Below are positions 29,076-38,739 of a stretch of DNA of 64,000 nt, piece after piece. Under the pieces are notes generated by a model. The model saw only the letters and a program-made list of their open reading frames with translations, searched no databases and was not told the DNA's origin. Location of the stretch: contig NZ_JANUGV010000001.1 in assembly GCF_024753215.1 (NCBI RefSeq), forward strand, positions 682,001 through 746,000, in the 5' to 3' direction. A program made the translations under genes and the position numbers. This DNA is from Massilia solisilvae (GTDB taxonomy: Bacteria; Pseudomonadota; Gammaproteobacteria; Burkholderiales; Burkholderiaceae_D). Within the stretch, counting starts at the first letter, position 1; each line of letters begins with the position of its first letter.

Positions 29076-30286
29076 GCCAAGAACCCAGCAACCTGCTCAT
29101 CGTTGACGACCTGCCGGAGAACCTGCAGGCGCTCGACGCGTTGATCCGCGACGACCGGCGCGTCGTCTATCGCGCCCAATCCGGCGAAGAGGCGCTGGCG
29201 CTGCTGCTCGACCACGAGTTCGCGCTCGCGATCCTGGACGTGCAAATGCCGGGCATGGACGGCTTCGAGCTGGCCGAGCTGATGCGCGGGACGGAGCGCA
29301 CGCGCCACATCCCGATCGTGTTCGTCAGCGCGGCGGGCAAGGAGCTCAATTACGCCTTCAAGGGCTACGAGACCGGCGCGGTGGATTTCCTGTACAAGCC
29401 GCTCGACCCGGATGCGGTGCGCAGCAAGGTCAGCGTGTTCGTCGCGCTCGACCAGCAGCGGCGCGAGACGCAGCGCCAGGTGGCGGCGCTCGAACGCAGC
29501 CGGCGCGAGCAGGAAGTGCTGCTCAAGGAGCTGCACGCCACGCAGCAAGAGCTGCAGCGCTCGCTGCGCATGCGCGACGAGTTCATGTCGCTGGTGGCGC
29601 ACGAATTGCGCACGCCGCTCAACACGCTGTTCCTGGAAACGCAGATGCGCAGCCTGCAGGTCAGGAAGGGCAACCTGGCCGCGTTCGACGCCGAAAAACT
29701 GTCCGCGATGGTGACCCGCGACGAGCGCCAGATCAAGGCGATGATCCGGCTGATCGACGACATGCTGGACGTCTCGCGCATCCGCAGCGGCACCCTGTCG
29801 ATCCGCCCGGCGCAGGTGGAGTTGATGGCGCTGCTCGAGCGGGTGGTCAGCGACCTGTCGCTGCAGGCCGCCGCCGCCGGGTGCACGCTGGCGCTCACGC
29901 CGCACGCGCCCGTGGCCGGTTGCTGGGACGAGTTCCGGATCGAGCAGGTGATCGTGAACCTGCTGACCAACGCGCTGCGCTACGGCGGCAGCCGGCCGGT
30001 CGAGGTGAGCGTGCAGGACGCGCCGGGCCAGGTGCGTATCGACGTGCGCGACCAGGGCCGCGGCATCGCGCCGGAGGACGTGCAGCGCATCTTCGAGCCC
30101 TACGAACGGGGCGCGCGCAACGGCGAGCCGAAGGGCCTGGGGCTGGGCCTGTACATTTCGCGCCAGCTGGCGCAATCGCATGGTGGCGAGCTGTCGGTGC
30201 AGAGCAAGCCGGGCGAGGGCTCGGTGTTCAGCCTGACGCTGCCGTGCCCGGAGGCGCCTGCCGCCAGCGTGCAAGCGGCCGCCTGA
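29072..30286 (+). CDS. Receiver domain-histidine kinase fusion
   Basis: A 404-residue cytoplasmic protein with an N-terminal receiver (LLIVDDLPEN near 8-17; phospho-acceptor in AILDVQMPGMDG near 53-64), a coiled-coil linker, HisKA with [11 protein letters not shown] (about 172-182) and HATPase (RDQGRGIAP, GLGLGLYIS). This inverted order (receiver first) suggests that an upstream kinase, such as the hybrid kinase of the same operon, controls its kinase activity. No DNA-binding output is present in the operon, so the final target is elsewhere. ATGA overlap with the cheB-like gene. Confidence 0.87.
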   Translation: MSQEPSNLLIVDDLPENLQALDALIRDDRRVVYRAQSGEEALALLLDHEFALAILDVQMPGMDGFELAELMRGTERTRHIPIVFVSAAGKELNYAFKGYETGAVDFLYKPLDPDAVRSKVSVFVALDQQRRETQRQVAALERSRREQEVLLKELHATQQELQRSLRMRDEFMSLVAHELRTPLNTLFLETQMRSLQVRKGNLAAFDAEKLSAMVTRDERQIKAMIRLIDDMLDVSRIRSGTLSIRPAQVELMALLERVVSDLSLQAAAAGCTLALTPHAPVAGCWDEFRIEQVIVNLLTNALRYGGSRPVEVSVQDAPGQVRIDVRDQGRGIAPEDVQRIFEPYERGARNGEPKGLGLGLYISRQLAQSHGGELSVQSKPGEGSVFSLTLPCPEAPAASVQAAA

Positions 30287-30306
30287 TTGCCGTGTTATCT
30301 CAAGCA

Positions 30307-30404
30307 CGTCGTTCCCGCGCAGGCGGGAACCCGTAGGCCATTTCCGAAGTCGTCGCCGCGATGCTGCTCGCTCAGCATGGGTCACCGCCTGCGTGAGGAC
30401 GACG
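30307..30404. repeat. Palindromic repeat family B, copy 3
   Basis: CGTCGTTCCCGCGCAGGCGG at the left; CTCAGCATGGGTCACCGCC...GAGGACGACG at the right. The right arm is partly decayed. It lies just beyond the signalling operon. Confidence 0.75.
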
Positions 30405-30471
30405 AACTCAGGCGCAGCGAGCCCATCGCTCGTCATAGTCAAAATCAATCGACAGCATCTGTTCAATTCAT

Positions 30472-30500
30472 TTTACAGATTCGCAGTGGCCGATTACACT
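30472..30500 (+). promoter_or_regulatory. ahpC: Sigma-70-type promoter of ahpC
   Basis: TTTACA at 30472-30477, a 17-nt spacer, and TACACT at 30495-30500, giving a leader of about 34 nt before the ahpC ATG. No OxyR site could be defined by eye. Confidence 0.5.
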
Positions 30501-30540
30501 ACATCCCGTCTAGTCTTTTAACCCCCAAACAGGAGATGTC

Positions 30541-31104
30541 ATGTCCCTTATCAACACCCAGATCAAACCGTTCAAAGCAACCGCATTCCACAACGGCAAA
30601 TTCATCGACCTGACCGAAGAAAACTTCAAAGGCACCTGGTCGGTGATCATGTTTTACCCGGCCGACTTCACCTTCGTTTGCCCGACCGAACTGGAAGACC
30701 TGGCAAACCTGCAGCCGGAATTCGCCAAGCTGGGCGTGAACGTGTACGGCGCATCGACCGACACCCACTTCGCGCACAAGGCATGGCATGACACCTCGGA
30801 AGCGATCAAGAAGGTCAACTACCCGCTGATCGGCGACCCGACCGGCGCCCTGGCACGCAATTTCGAAGTGATGATCGAGGAAGAAGGCCTGGCCCTGCGC
30901 GGCACCTTCGTGATCAATCCGGAAGGCCAGATCAAAGTCATGGAAGTGCACGACAACGGCATCGGCCGCGACGCGTCGGAACTGCTGCGCAAGGTCAAGG
31001 CAGCCCAGTACGTCGCCAACCACCCGGGCGAAGTGTGCCCGGCCAAGTGGACCGAAGGCGCGGCCACCCTGAAGCCGTCGCTGGACCTGGTCGGCAAGAT
31101 CTAA
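30541..31104 (+). CDS. ahpC: Alkyl hydroperoxide reductase, peroxiredoxin subunit
   Basis: Typical 2-Cys peroxiredoxin that reduces hydrogen peroxide and organic peroxides and is recycled by AhpF. At 187 residues it has family length. The peroxidatic Cys is in FTFVCPTE (about 43-50) and the resolving Cys in [10 protein letters not shown] (about 161-170). A strong ribosome site (AGGAG) and biased codons suggest high expression. It is separated from ahpF by a palindromic repeat. Confidence 0.96.
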   Translation: MSLINTQIKPFKATAFHNGKFIDLTEENFKGTWSVIMFYPADFTFVCPTELEDLANLQPEFAKLGVNVYGASTDTHFAHKAWHDTSEAIKKVNYPLIGDPTGALARNFEVMIEEEGLALRGTFVINPEGQIKVMEVHDNGIGRDASELLRKVKAAQYVANHPGEVCPAKWTEGAATLKPSLDLVGKI

Positions 31105-31122
31105 ACGTCACCGCAACACCCC

Positions 31123-31207
31123 GTAGGGTGGGCAGGTCTTCCTGCCCACGCGTCCAACCAGTGCAAGCGCCGCTTGAGCGCGCGGGCGGACCAGCCGCCC
31201 ACCCTAC
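31123..31207. repeat. Palindromic repeat family A, copy 4 (paired element)
   Basis: GTAGGGTGGGCAGG at the left and GCCGCCCACCCTAC at the right, a shorter centre than other copies. It lies between ahpC and ahpF, where such hairpins can give different mRNA levels for the two genes. Confidence 0.85.
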
Positions 31208-31253
31208 AAAATCGCATTAGCTGTCAGTAACTCAGCAACAAAGGAACCCCATC

Positions 31254-32831
31254 ATGCTGGACGCAAGCCTCAAAGAGCAACTGCAGGCCTACCTGCAACG
31301 TGTGGTGACGCCGATTGAGCTCGTTGCCTCGCTTGATGACTCGCCTACTTCAGGCGAAATGAAAGAACTGCTGCACGACATTGCCGCGCTGAGCGACAAG
31401 ATCACGGTGGTTGAAAAGCGCGACGACGACGAGCGCAAGCCGTCGTTCGCGATCAACCGTGTCGGCTCGGACGTGGGCGTGCGCTTTGCCGGCCTGCCGA
31501 TGGGCCACGAATTCACCTCGCTGGTGCTGGCCCTGCTGCAGGTGGGCGGCCACCCGATCAAGCTGGACGAGGCGGTGATCGAGCAGATCCGGAACCTGGA
31601 TGGCGACTTCGAGTTCGAGGTCTTCATCTCGCTGTCGTGCCACAACTGCCCGGAAGTGGTGCAGTCGCTTAACTCGATGTCGATCATCAACCCGCGCATC
31701 AAGGTCACCTCCATTGATGGCGGCGTGTTCAAGGACGAAGCGGAAGCGCGCCAGATCATGGCCGTGCCGATGATGTTCCTGAACGGAGAATATTTTGGCC
31801 AGGGCCGCACGAGCGTGGAAGAAATCCTGGCCAAGCTGGACACTGCCGGCGGCGCCCGCAAGGCGGCCGAGCTGTCCAGGCAGAAGCCCTTCGACGTGCT
31901 GATCGTCGGCGGTGGCCCGGCCGGCGCGGCGGCGGCAATCTACGCGGCGCGCAAGGGCATTCGTACCGGCGTGCTGGCGGACCGCTTCGGCGGCCAGGTG
32001 CTCGACACGCTGGCGATCGAGAACTTCGTGTCGATGAAGGAAACCGACGGCCCGCGCTTTGCGATTGCGCTGGAAGAACACGTTAAGCACTACGAAGTCG
32101 AGATCATGAACACGCAGCGCGCCAGCAAGCTGGTGCCGGGCAAGATGATCGAGGTGCAGACCGAAAGCGGCGCGGTGCTGAGCGCCAAGTCCGTGATCCT
32201 CGCCACCGGCGCGCGCTGGCGCGAGATCAATGTGCCGGGTGAAAAGGAATACCGCAACCACGGCGTGGCGTACTGCCCGCACTGCGACGGCCCGCTGTTC
32301 AAGGGCAAGCGCGTGGCGGTGATCGGCGGCGGCAATTCGGGCGTGGAAGCGGCGATCGACCTGGCCGGCATCGTGGCGCACGTCACGCTGGTCGAGTTCG
32401 GCGGCGAGCTGCGCGCGGACGCTGTGTTGCAGAAGAAGCTCAGGAGCCTGCAGAACGTGGACATCATCACCTCGGGCCAGACCACCGAGATTCACGGCGA
32501 CGGCAAGAAGGTGAACGCGCTGACCTATACCGACCGCAGCACCGGCCAGTCGCACAAGCTGGAGCTGGAAGGCGTGTTCGTGCAGATCGGCCTGGTGCCG
32601 AATACCGAGTGGCTCAAGGGCACGCTGGACCTGTCGCGCCACGGCGAGATCGAGGTCAATGCGCGCGGCGAGACGTCGGTGCCGGGCGTGTTCGCGGCAG
32701 GTGACGTGACCACGGTGCCGTTCAAGCAGATCGTGATCGCGGTGGGCGAGGGGGCAAAGGCGGCGCTGTCGGCGTTCGACTACCTGGTGCGCTCGTCGGT
32801 GGATGAGACGGCGGAGAAGGCTGCGGCGTAA
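31254..32831 (+). CDS. ahpF: Alkyl hydroperoxide reductase subunit F
   Basis: Flavoprotein disulfide reductase that passes electrons from NADH to AhpC. The 525-residue protein has a tandem thioredoxin-like N-terminus with CHNC (about 129-132), FAD binding ([18 protein letters not shown] near 217-234), the CPHC redox centre (about 342-345), NAD(P) binding ([19 protein letters not shown]) and the C-terminal FAD contact ([19 protein letters not shown]). All are intact and the length is normal. Confidence 0.96.
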   Translation: MLDASLKEQLQAYLQRVVTPIELVASLDDSPTSGEMKELLHDIAALSDKITVVEKRDDDERKPSFAINRVGSDVGVRFAGLPMGHEFTSLVLALLQVGGHPIKLDEAVIEQIRNLDGDFEFEVFISLSCHNCPEVVQSLNSMSIINPRIKVTSIDGGVFKDEAEARQIMAVPMMFLNGEYFGQGRTSVEEILAKLDTAGGARKAAELSRQKPFDVLIVGGGPAGAAAAIYAARKGIRTGVLADRFGGQVLDTLAIENFVSMKETDGPRFAIALEEHVKHYEVEIMNTQRASKLVPGKMIEVQTESGAVLSAKSVILATGARWREINVPGEKEYRNHGVAYCPHCDGPLFKGKRVAVIGGGNSGVEAAIDLAGIVAHVTLVEFGGELRADAVLQKKLRSLQNVDIITSGQTTEIHGDGKKVNALTYTDRSTGQSHKLELEGVFVQIGLVPNTEWLKGTLDLSRHGEIEVNARGETSVPGVFAAGDVTTVPFKQIVIAVGEGAKAALSAFDYLVRSSVDETAEKAAA

Positions 32832-32880
32832 TGCTTGGTTTAGCAGCCACCGGCTGAACCTGGCACCTCCACCATCCGCA

Positions 32881-32981
32881 CGTCGTCCCCGCGCAGGCGG
32901 GGACCCATAGACCGCGTCCGAAGGCGCATCAGCCGCGTTTCGCCAAACTCAGCATGGGTCCCCGCCTGCGCGGGGACGACG
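32881..32981. repeat. Palindromic repeat family B, copy 4 (best preserved)
   Basis: CGTCGTCCCCGCGCAGGCGG at the left and CCGCCTGCGCGGGGACGACG inverted at the right form nearly perfect 20-bp arms; CCCATAG and CTCAGCATGGG edges face inwards. Confidence 0.85.
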
Positions 32982-33029
32982 TGGAGATGCTGGTGGTCGG
33001 TGGCAGGGACTGACGGTCTGCCGAACGGA

Positions 33030-33152
33030 TCAATGCACCAGCAGCACCGCCGACGCATCCCCCAGCGCGCCGCTCTCGCACAGCAGCCAGGTAGCGGCGC
33101 TGGCCAGCGCCAATTGGACCGCGGTCCACGCCATGGGAATCATGCGCGTCAT
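33030..33152 (-). CDS. Possible 40-residue hydrophobic small protein
   Basis: ATG at 33152 preceded by CGGAG at suitable spacing, reading MTRMIPMAWTAVQLALASAA and on to a TGA after 40 codons. The first 25 residues could form one membrane helix (TAVQLALASAATWLLC). It has no known family, and a random ORF of this length is common in GC-rich DNA, so support is weak. It would be divergent from recQ and share its control region. Confidence 0.3.
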   Translation of the reverse strand: MTRMIPMAWTAVQLALASAATWLLCESGALGDASAVLLVH

Positions 33153-33237
33153 GATATGCTCCGGTTCTATCGCATTGAGACGATTGCATCTTAGCCCCGC
33201 CGTCAGCGGGCAAGTATCAGCGGCAATTCCGTAGCCC

Positions 33238-33324
33238 TGTAGGAAAAAACCTTGTCACCCTGTATGACGCGCCCAGGGTGCCGAAAAGTGGCCTTCCTAC
33301 GACAGCTGTAGGCTGCGTCCTATA
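33238..33324. promoter_or_regulatory. Cluster of TGTAGG-N6-CCT boxes upstream of recQ
   Basis: TGTAGG-AAAAAA-CCTTGT at 33238-33255 and TGTAGG-CTGCGT-CCTATA at 33307-33324, with a further CCTAC at 33296-33300. The architecture equals the GacA/UvrY box TGTAAG-N6-CTTACA. The same motif stands at 44192-44209 next to a NarL-type regulator gene. Confidence 0.4.
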
Positions 33325-33357
33325 CCGCTGGCTTCGCTGGCCGCTTAGAGTTGGCCC

Positions 33358-35067
<1,710 letters not shown>

Positions 35068-35082
35068 CCGGAAAGGAGCGCG

Positions 35083-36114
35083 ATGGGGGACATGGTCGTC
35101 GTACGCAAGGAGGGCCTGTACTGTGTGCCCGGAGACTTCTACATCGACCCCTGGCGGCCGGTGGAGCGGGCGGTCATCACCCATGCGCACGGCGACCATG
35201 CGCGCCACGGCAGCGCGCACTACCTCACCGCCGCGCCCGGCGTGGGCGTGCTGCGTACCCGGCTGTCGGAAGATGCCTCGATCGAAGGAATCGCGTACGG
35301 CGAGAAGATCAGGCACAAGGATGTCACCCTGTCGCTGCACCCCGCCGGGCACGTGCTCGGATCGAGCCAGGTGCGCATGGAGTGCGGCGGCGAGGTCTGG
35401 GTGGCGTCGGGCGACTACAAGGTCGAGGCAGACAAGACCTGCGCGCCGTTCGAGCCAGTCTGCTGCCACACCTTCATCACCGAGTCCACCTTCGGGCTGC
35501 CGATCTACCGATGGGAGCCGGAGCAGGACATTTTCGACGACATCAACCGCTGGTGGCGCAAGAACGCCGACGAAGGGCGCTGCAGCGTCATCTTTGCGTA
35601 CGCGTTCGGCAAGGCGCAGCGCATCCTTTCCGGCCTTGACCCGGCCACCGGGCCGATCGTCTGCCACGGCGCGGTCGAACCGCTGAACCGGGCCTACCGC
35701 GCGGCCGGCGTGGCGCTGCCGCCAACCAGCATGGTCACGGACGTCGAGAAGGCGGCCTTGCGGCGCGCGCTGGTGATCGCGCCGCCGTCGGCCGCCGGCT
35801 CGCCCTGGATGAAGCGCTTCGGCGACTGTAGCGATGCTTTCGCGAGCGGCTGGATGCTGCTGCGCGGGGCGCGCCGCCGGCGCAGCGTGGATCGCGGTTT
35901 CGTGCTGTCGGATCACGCCGACTGGCCCGGATTGATGACGGCGATCCGCGCCACCGAGGCCGAGCGCGTGATCGTCACGCACGGCTCGATTCCGGTGATG
36001 GTGCGCTGGCTGTGCCAGCAGGGCCTTTCCGCGGCCGGCTTCGAAACCGAGTACGGCGACGAGGACGAAGCCGTGACCGCGGCGCCGCTGGCCGGGGAGG
36101 CCGCCGATGCGTGA
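35083..36114 (+). CDS. Ligase-associated DNA exonuclease (MBL fold, beta-CASP)
   Basis: A 343-residue metallo-beta-lactamase-fold nuclease, related to the Artemis/SNM1/CPSF group. The metal motif HAHGDHAR is at 34-41; further ligands are His in HPAGHVLGSSQV and Asp in ASGDYKVE; DHADWPG near 285 and VTHG near 303 are the beta-CASP end motifs. In Pseudomonas and other bacteria this gene is found beside an ATP-dependent ligase, an Lhr-like helicase and a phosphoesterase as a DNA-repair module. It overlaps the ligase gene by 8 nt. Confidence 0.9.
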   Translation: MGDMVVVRKEGLYCVPGDFYIDPWRPVERAVITHAHGDHARHGSAHYLTAAPGVGVLRTRLSEDASIEGIAYGEKIRHKDVTLSLHPAGHVLGSSQVRMECGGEVWVASGDYKVEADKTCAPFEPVCCHTFITESTFGLPIYRWEPEQDIFDDINRWWRKNADEGRCSVIFAYAFGKAQRILSGLDPATGPIVCHGAVEPLNRAYRAAGVALPPTSMVTDVEKAALRRALVIAPPSAAGSPWMKRFGDCSDAFASGWMLLRGARRRRSVDRGFVLSDHADWPGLMTAIRATEAERVIVTHGSIPVMVRWLCQQGLSAAGFETEYGDEDEAVTAAPLAGEAADA

Positions 36115-37801
36115 GTTCGCGCGCCTGTACGCCGAGCTGGACGAGACCACCGCCACCAACCGCAAGCTGGAGGCGCTGCAGAACTACTTTTCGCGCGCGG
36201 CGCCCGAGAACGCGGCATGGGCCGTGTACTTCCTCGCCGGCGGCAAGCCGCGCCAGGCGGTGCCGAGCAAGCTGCTGTGGCAGTACGCGATCGAGTATTC
36301 GGGCCTGGACGAGTGGCTGTTCGACGAGTGCTACCAGGCGGTTGGCGATATGGCCGAAACCATCGCCCACATTCTGCCGCCGCCCGCGCGGCGCAGCGAC
36401 ATCGGGCTGGCCGAGTGGATGGAACAGCGCATCGGGCCGCTGCGCGGGGCCGATCCGGGCACGATACGCGAGGCGCTGTTCGGCTACTGGAATGAACTGG
36501 ACTGGCGCGAGCGCTTCCTGCTCATCAAGCTGATCGGCGGCGGCTTTCGCGTGGGCGTGTCGCGCCTGCTGGTCACGCGCGCGCTGGCCAACATCGCGGC
36601 GGTGGACAGCAAGCTGATTGCCCAGCGTCTGATGGGCTGGACCGACGGCACGGTGCGCCCGACAGCTAGCGGCTTCCTGCAGCTGATCTCGCCGCAATCG
36701 GATGAAGAACACAAGCTGCGCGGCGGCCAGCCCTATCCGTTCTTCCTGGCGCACCCGCTGCAGGGCGAGCCTGCCGCGCTGGGCGAGGTGGACGACTGGC
36801 TGGTCGAATGGAAGTACGACGGCATCCGCGCCCAGCTGGTGCGGCGCGGCGGCCAGAATTACCTGTGGTCGCGCGGCGAGGACCTGATCACCGAACGGTT
36901 TCCCGAGCTGGCCGCGATCCGCCTGCCCGAGGGCACGGTGATCGATGGCGAAGTGCTGGTCTGGAACCATGCGCAAGACGCCCCCGCGCCGTTCGCTGAG
37001 CTGCAGCGGCGTATCGGACGCAAGAACCTGTCGGCCAAGCTGCTGGCCGAGCTGCCGGCGGTGCTGGTCTCGTACGACTTGCTGGAACTGGATGGCGTGG
37101 ATGTGCGCGCGCTGCCGCAGCACGAGCGGCGCGCGCTGCTGGAGACGCAGGTGGAGCAGGCAGCCCAGCCGGCGCTGAAGATTTCACCGCTGGTGCACGG
37201 CGCCGGCTGGGCCGCGCTGGCCGAGCTGCGCGCCGGCTCGCGCGAGCGCTGCGTGGAGGGCATGATGCTCAAGGCGCGCGACGCGCAGTACGGCGTGGGC
37301 CGCACCAAGGACGTGGGCACCTGGTGGAAGTGGAAGATCGACCCGTATTCGGTGGATGCGGTGCTGGTGTACGCGCAGCCCGGCCACGGGCGCCGTGCCT
37401 CGCTGTACACCGACTACACCTTCGCGGTTTGGGACGACAGCGAGGGCGAGCGCAGGCTGGTGCCGTTCGCGAAGGCGTATTCGGGCCTGACCGACGCCGA
37501 GATCGCGCAGGTGGACGCGGCGATCCGCAAGACCACGGTCGAGAAGTTCGGGCCGGTGCGCTCCGTACGCCCGACCATGGTGTTCGAAATCGGCTTCGAG
37601 GGCATCCAGCAGTCGTCGCGCCACAAGGCCGGCATCGCCGTGCGCTTTCCGCGCATCCTGCGCCGTCGCGACGACAAGCCGGTCGAGGATGCCGATACGC
37701 TTGGCACGCTCAAGGCACTGCTGGCGGTTGCGGTGGGGCCGGGCGGCTCGGCGGCGCAGGACGGGCCAGGTCGTGCGCCTGTGGATGCAAAAGGCGTATA
37801 A
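36107..37801 (+). CDS. ATP-dependent DNA ligase
   Basis: A 564-residue ligase with an N-terminal helical DNA-binding domain (1-200), an adenylation domain with the nucleotidyl-lysine motif WKYDGIR (Lys near 236), motif III (VIDGEVLVW), motif IV (VEGMMLK), motif V (WWKWKID), and an OB-fold end with VFEIGFEGIQQSSRHKAGIAVRFPRILRRR (motif VI). It seals nicks using ATP, unlike the NAD-dependent housekeeping LigA. Length and order fit the cluster-associated ligases, not the LigD end-joining enzymes. Genes on both sides support a repair module. Confidence 0.92.
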   Translation: MREFARLYAELDETTATNRKLEALQNYFSRAAPENAAWAVYFLAGGKPRQAVPSKLLWQYAIEYSGLDEWLFDECYQAVGDMAETIAHILPPPARRSDIGLAEWMEQRIGPLRGADPGTIREALFGYWNELDWRERFLLIKLIGGGFRVGVSRLLVTRALANIAAVDSKLIAQRLMGWTDGTVRPTASGFLQLISPQSDEEHKLRGGQPYPFFLAHPLQGEPAALGEVDDWLVEWKYDGIRAQLVRRGGQNYLWSRGEDLITERFPELAAIRLPEGTVIDGEVLVWNHAQDAPAPFAELQRRIGRKNLSAKLLAELPAVLVSYDLLELDGVDVRALPQHERRALLETQVEQAAQPALKISPLVHGAGWAALAELRAGSRERCVEGMMLKARDAQYGVGRTKDVGTWWKWKIDPYSVDAVLVYAQPGHGRRASLYTDYTFAVWDDSEGERRLVPFAKAYSGLTDAEIAQVDAAIRKTTVEKFGPVRSVRPTMVFEIGFEGIQQSSRHKAGIAVRFPRILRRRDDKPVEDADTLGTLKALLAVAVGPGGSAAQDGPGRAPVDAKGV

Positions 37802-37912
37802 ATTCGATCTGGACGGGGCCAAACGCAGCGCCCCATTCGTCGCCGCTGGTGCAACGCCGCGCTTAGCCCGACCGCCAACCGTTCGGCGTTGCAAATTGAA
37901 AGCGTGAGCATC

Positions 37913-38188
37913 ATGAATGAAGGCATCCAAGCTGAAACGTTCCGCGGCCTTCCCTTAACCGACGATCAAGACCGCGAGATCCGGCATTACATCCATACGA
38001 AGCAGCGCCGTGGCGAACAGTGGGATACGGCGGAACTGCAGGCGATGCTGACGGACATGCTCGACCCGCCGGAAGCGGCCGACGACGACGCGCAGGCGAC
38101 CGAGGACTGCATGGCCACCGAGCGCGCCACCGCACAGGGCGAGGAATCGCTCGACCCGGACAGGGTCCTGGTCCACCACGCCCACTAG
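37913..38188 (+). CDS. Small acidic protein of unknown function within the repair cluster
   Basis: A 91-residue soluble, acidic protein (many Asp, Glu, Gln and Ala). The N-terminal half, with LPLTDDQDREIRHYIHTKQRRGEQWDTAELQAMLTDMLDPP, is predicted helical and may be a small folded domain; the rest is low-complexity and ends HHAH. The ATG at 37913 is taken rather than one 24 nt upstream. It lies 111 nt after the ligase gene in the same direction. No family recognised. Confidence 0.55.
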   Translation: MNEGIQAETFRGLPLTDDQDREIRHYIHTKQRRGEQWDTAELQAMLTDMLDPPEAADDDAQATEDCMATERATAQGEESLDPDRVLVHHAH

Positions 38189-38197
38189 GGCATTGGT

Positions 38198-38587
38198 CTA
38201 TTCTTCGGAGCGCCGCGCAGGCGACGAGGGGGAGATGGCTTCCGAGATCGCCTGCTCCGCGCTGGGTGCGCGGCGCGATGCGGGGTCGTCGAGCACGCGC
38301 GCGATGACAGCCGGCGGCACGTGCATGCATTCCATATAATGTTGCGCCAGCGAGCGGTTCCGTACCGCAAGGATGTTGACGCCGCGCGCCACTGCTTTCG
38401 CTGTCTCGACATCGGAGCGCCTCTGGCGCGTGCTCGTTCCGGTCATCTCATCTTGGCCGCGTGTGGCGCGGCGTATTGTCTGGTTCAAAGGAACACGATA
38501 CACGCACAATTCCACTTCACCTAACACTTTCTCCCCGTCGTGCCAGGCGTCAATTCGCCATCGCCGCAGGCCGTTTCGTGCGCGCAT
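38198..38587 (-). CDS. Small basic protein of unknown function, convergent within the repair cluster
   Basis: An open frame of 129 codons from the ATG at 38587 (a shorter version starts at 38446, 82 codons). The product is basic; the C-terminal half (VARGVNILAVRNRSLAQHYMECMHVPPAVIARVLDDPASRRAPSAEQAISEAISPSSPARR) looks like a folded helical unit with a tail. It is the only minus-strand gene between the ligase and the helicase, and the region has no alternative gene. Not recognised. The start is uncertain. Confidence 0.5.
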   Translation of the reverse strand: MRARNGLRRWRIDAWHDGEKVLGEVELCVYRVPLNQTIRRATRGQDEMTGTSTRQRRSDVETAKAVARGVNILAVRNRSLAQHYMECMHVPPAVIARVLDDPASRRAPSAEQAISEAISPSSPARRSEE

Positions 38588-38739
38588 CGCGCTCGGGTAT
38601 GATGGTTCCCAACTCAGGCACGGAGTGCCTGCGGAACTGTACTTGACGGTGAGACACACATCTTGACCCACGTTTTGTACCACGCCAACCCCATACTCCG
38701 CGGTGACAAGCCTTGCCAGGGACCGGCCGCCGCACCGCG

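Larger units (their letters stand above)
32832..33357. other. Intergenic region upstream of the recQ repair cluster
   Basis: 526 nt holding a family B repeat (32881-32981), a possible 40-codon gene on the minus strand (33030-33152) and several TGTAGG-N6-CCT boxes (33238-33324). No protein-coding gene of normal length is present. Confidence 0.6.
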
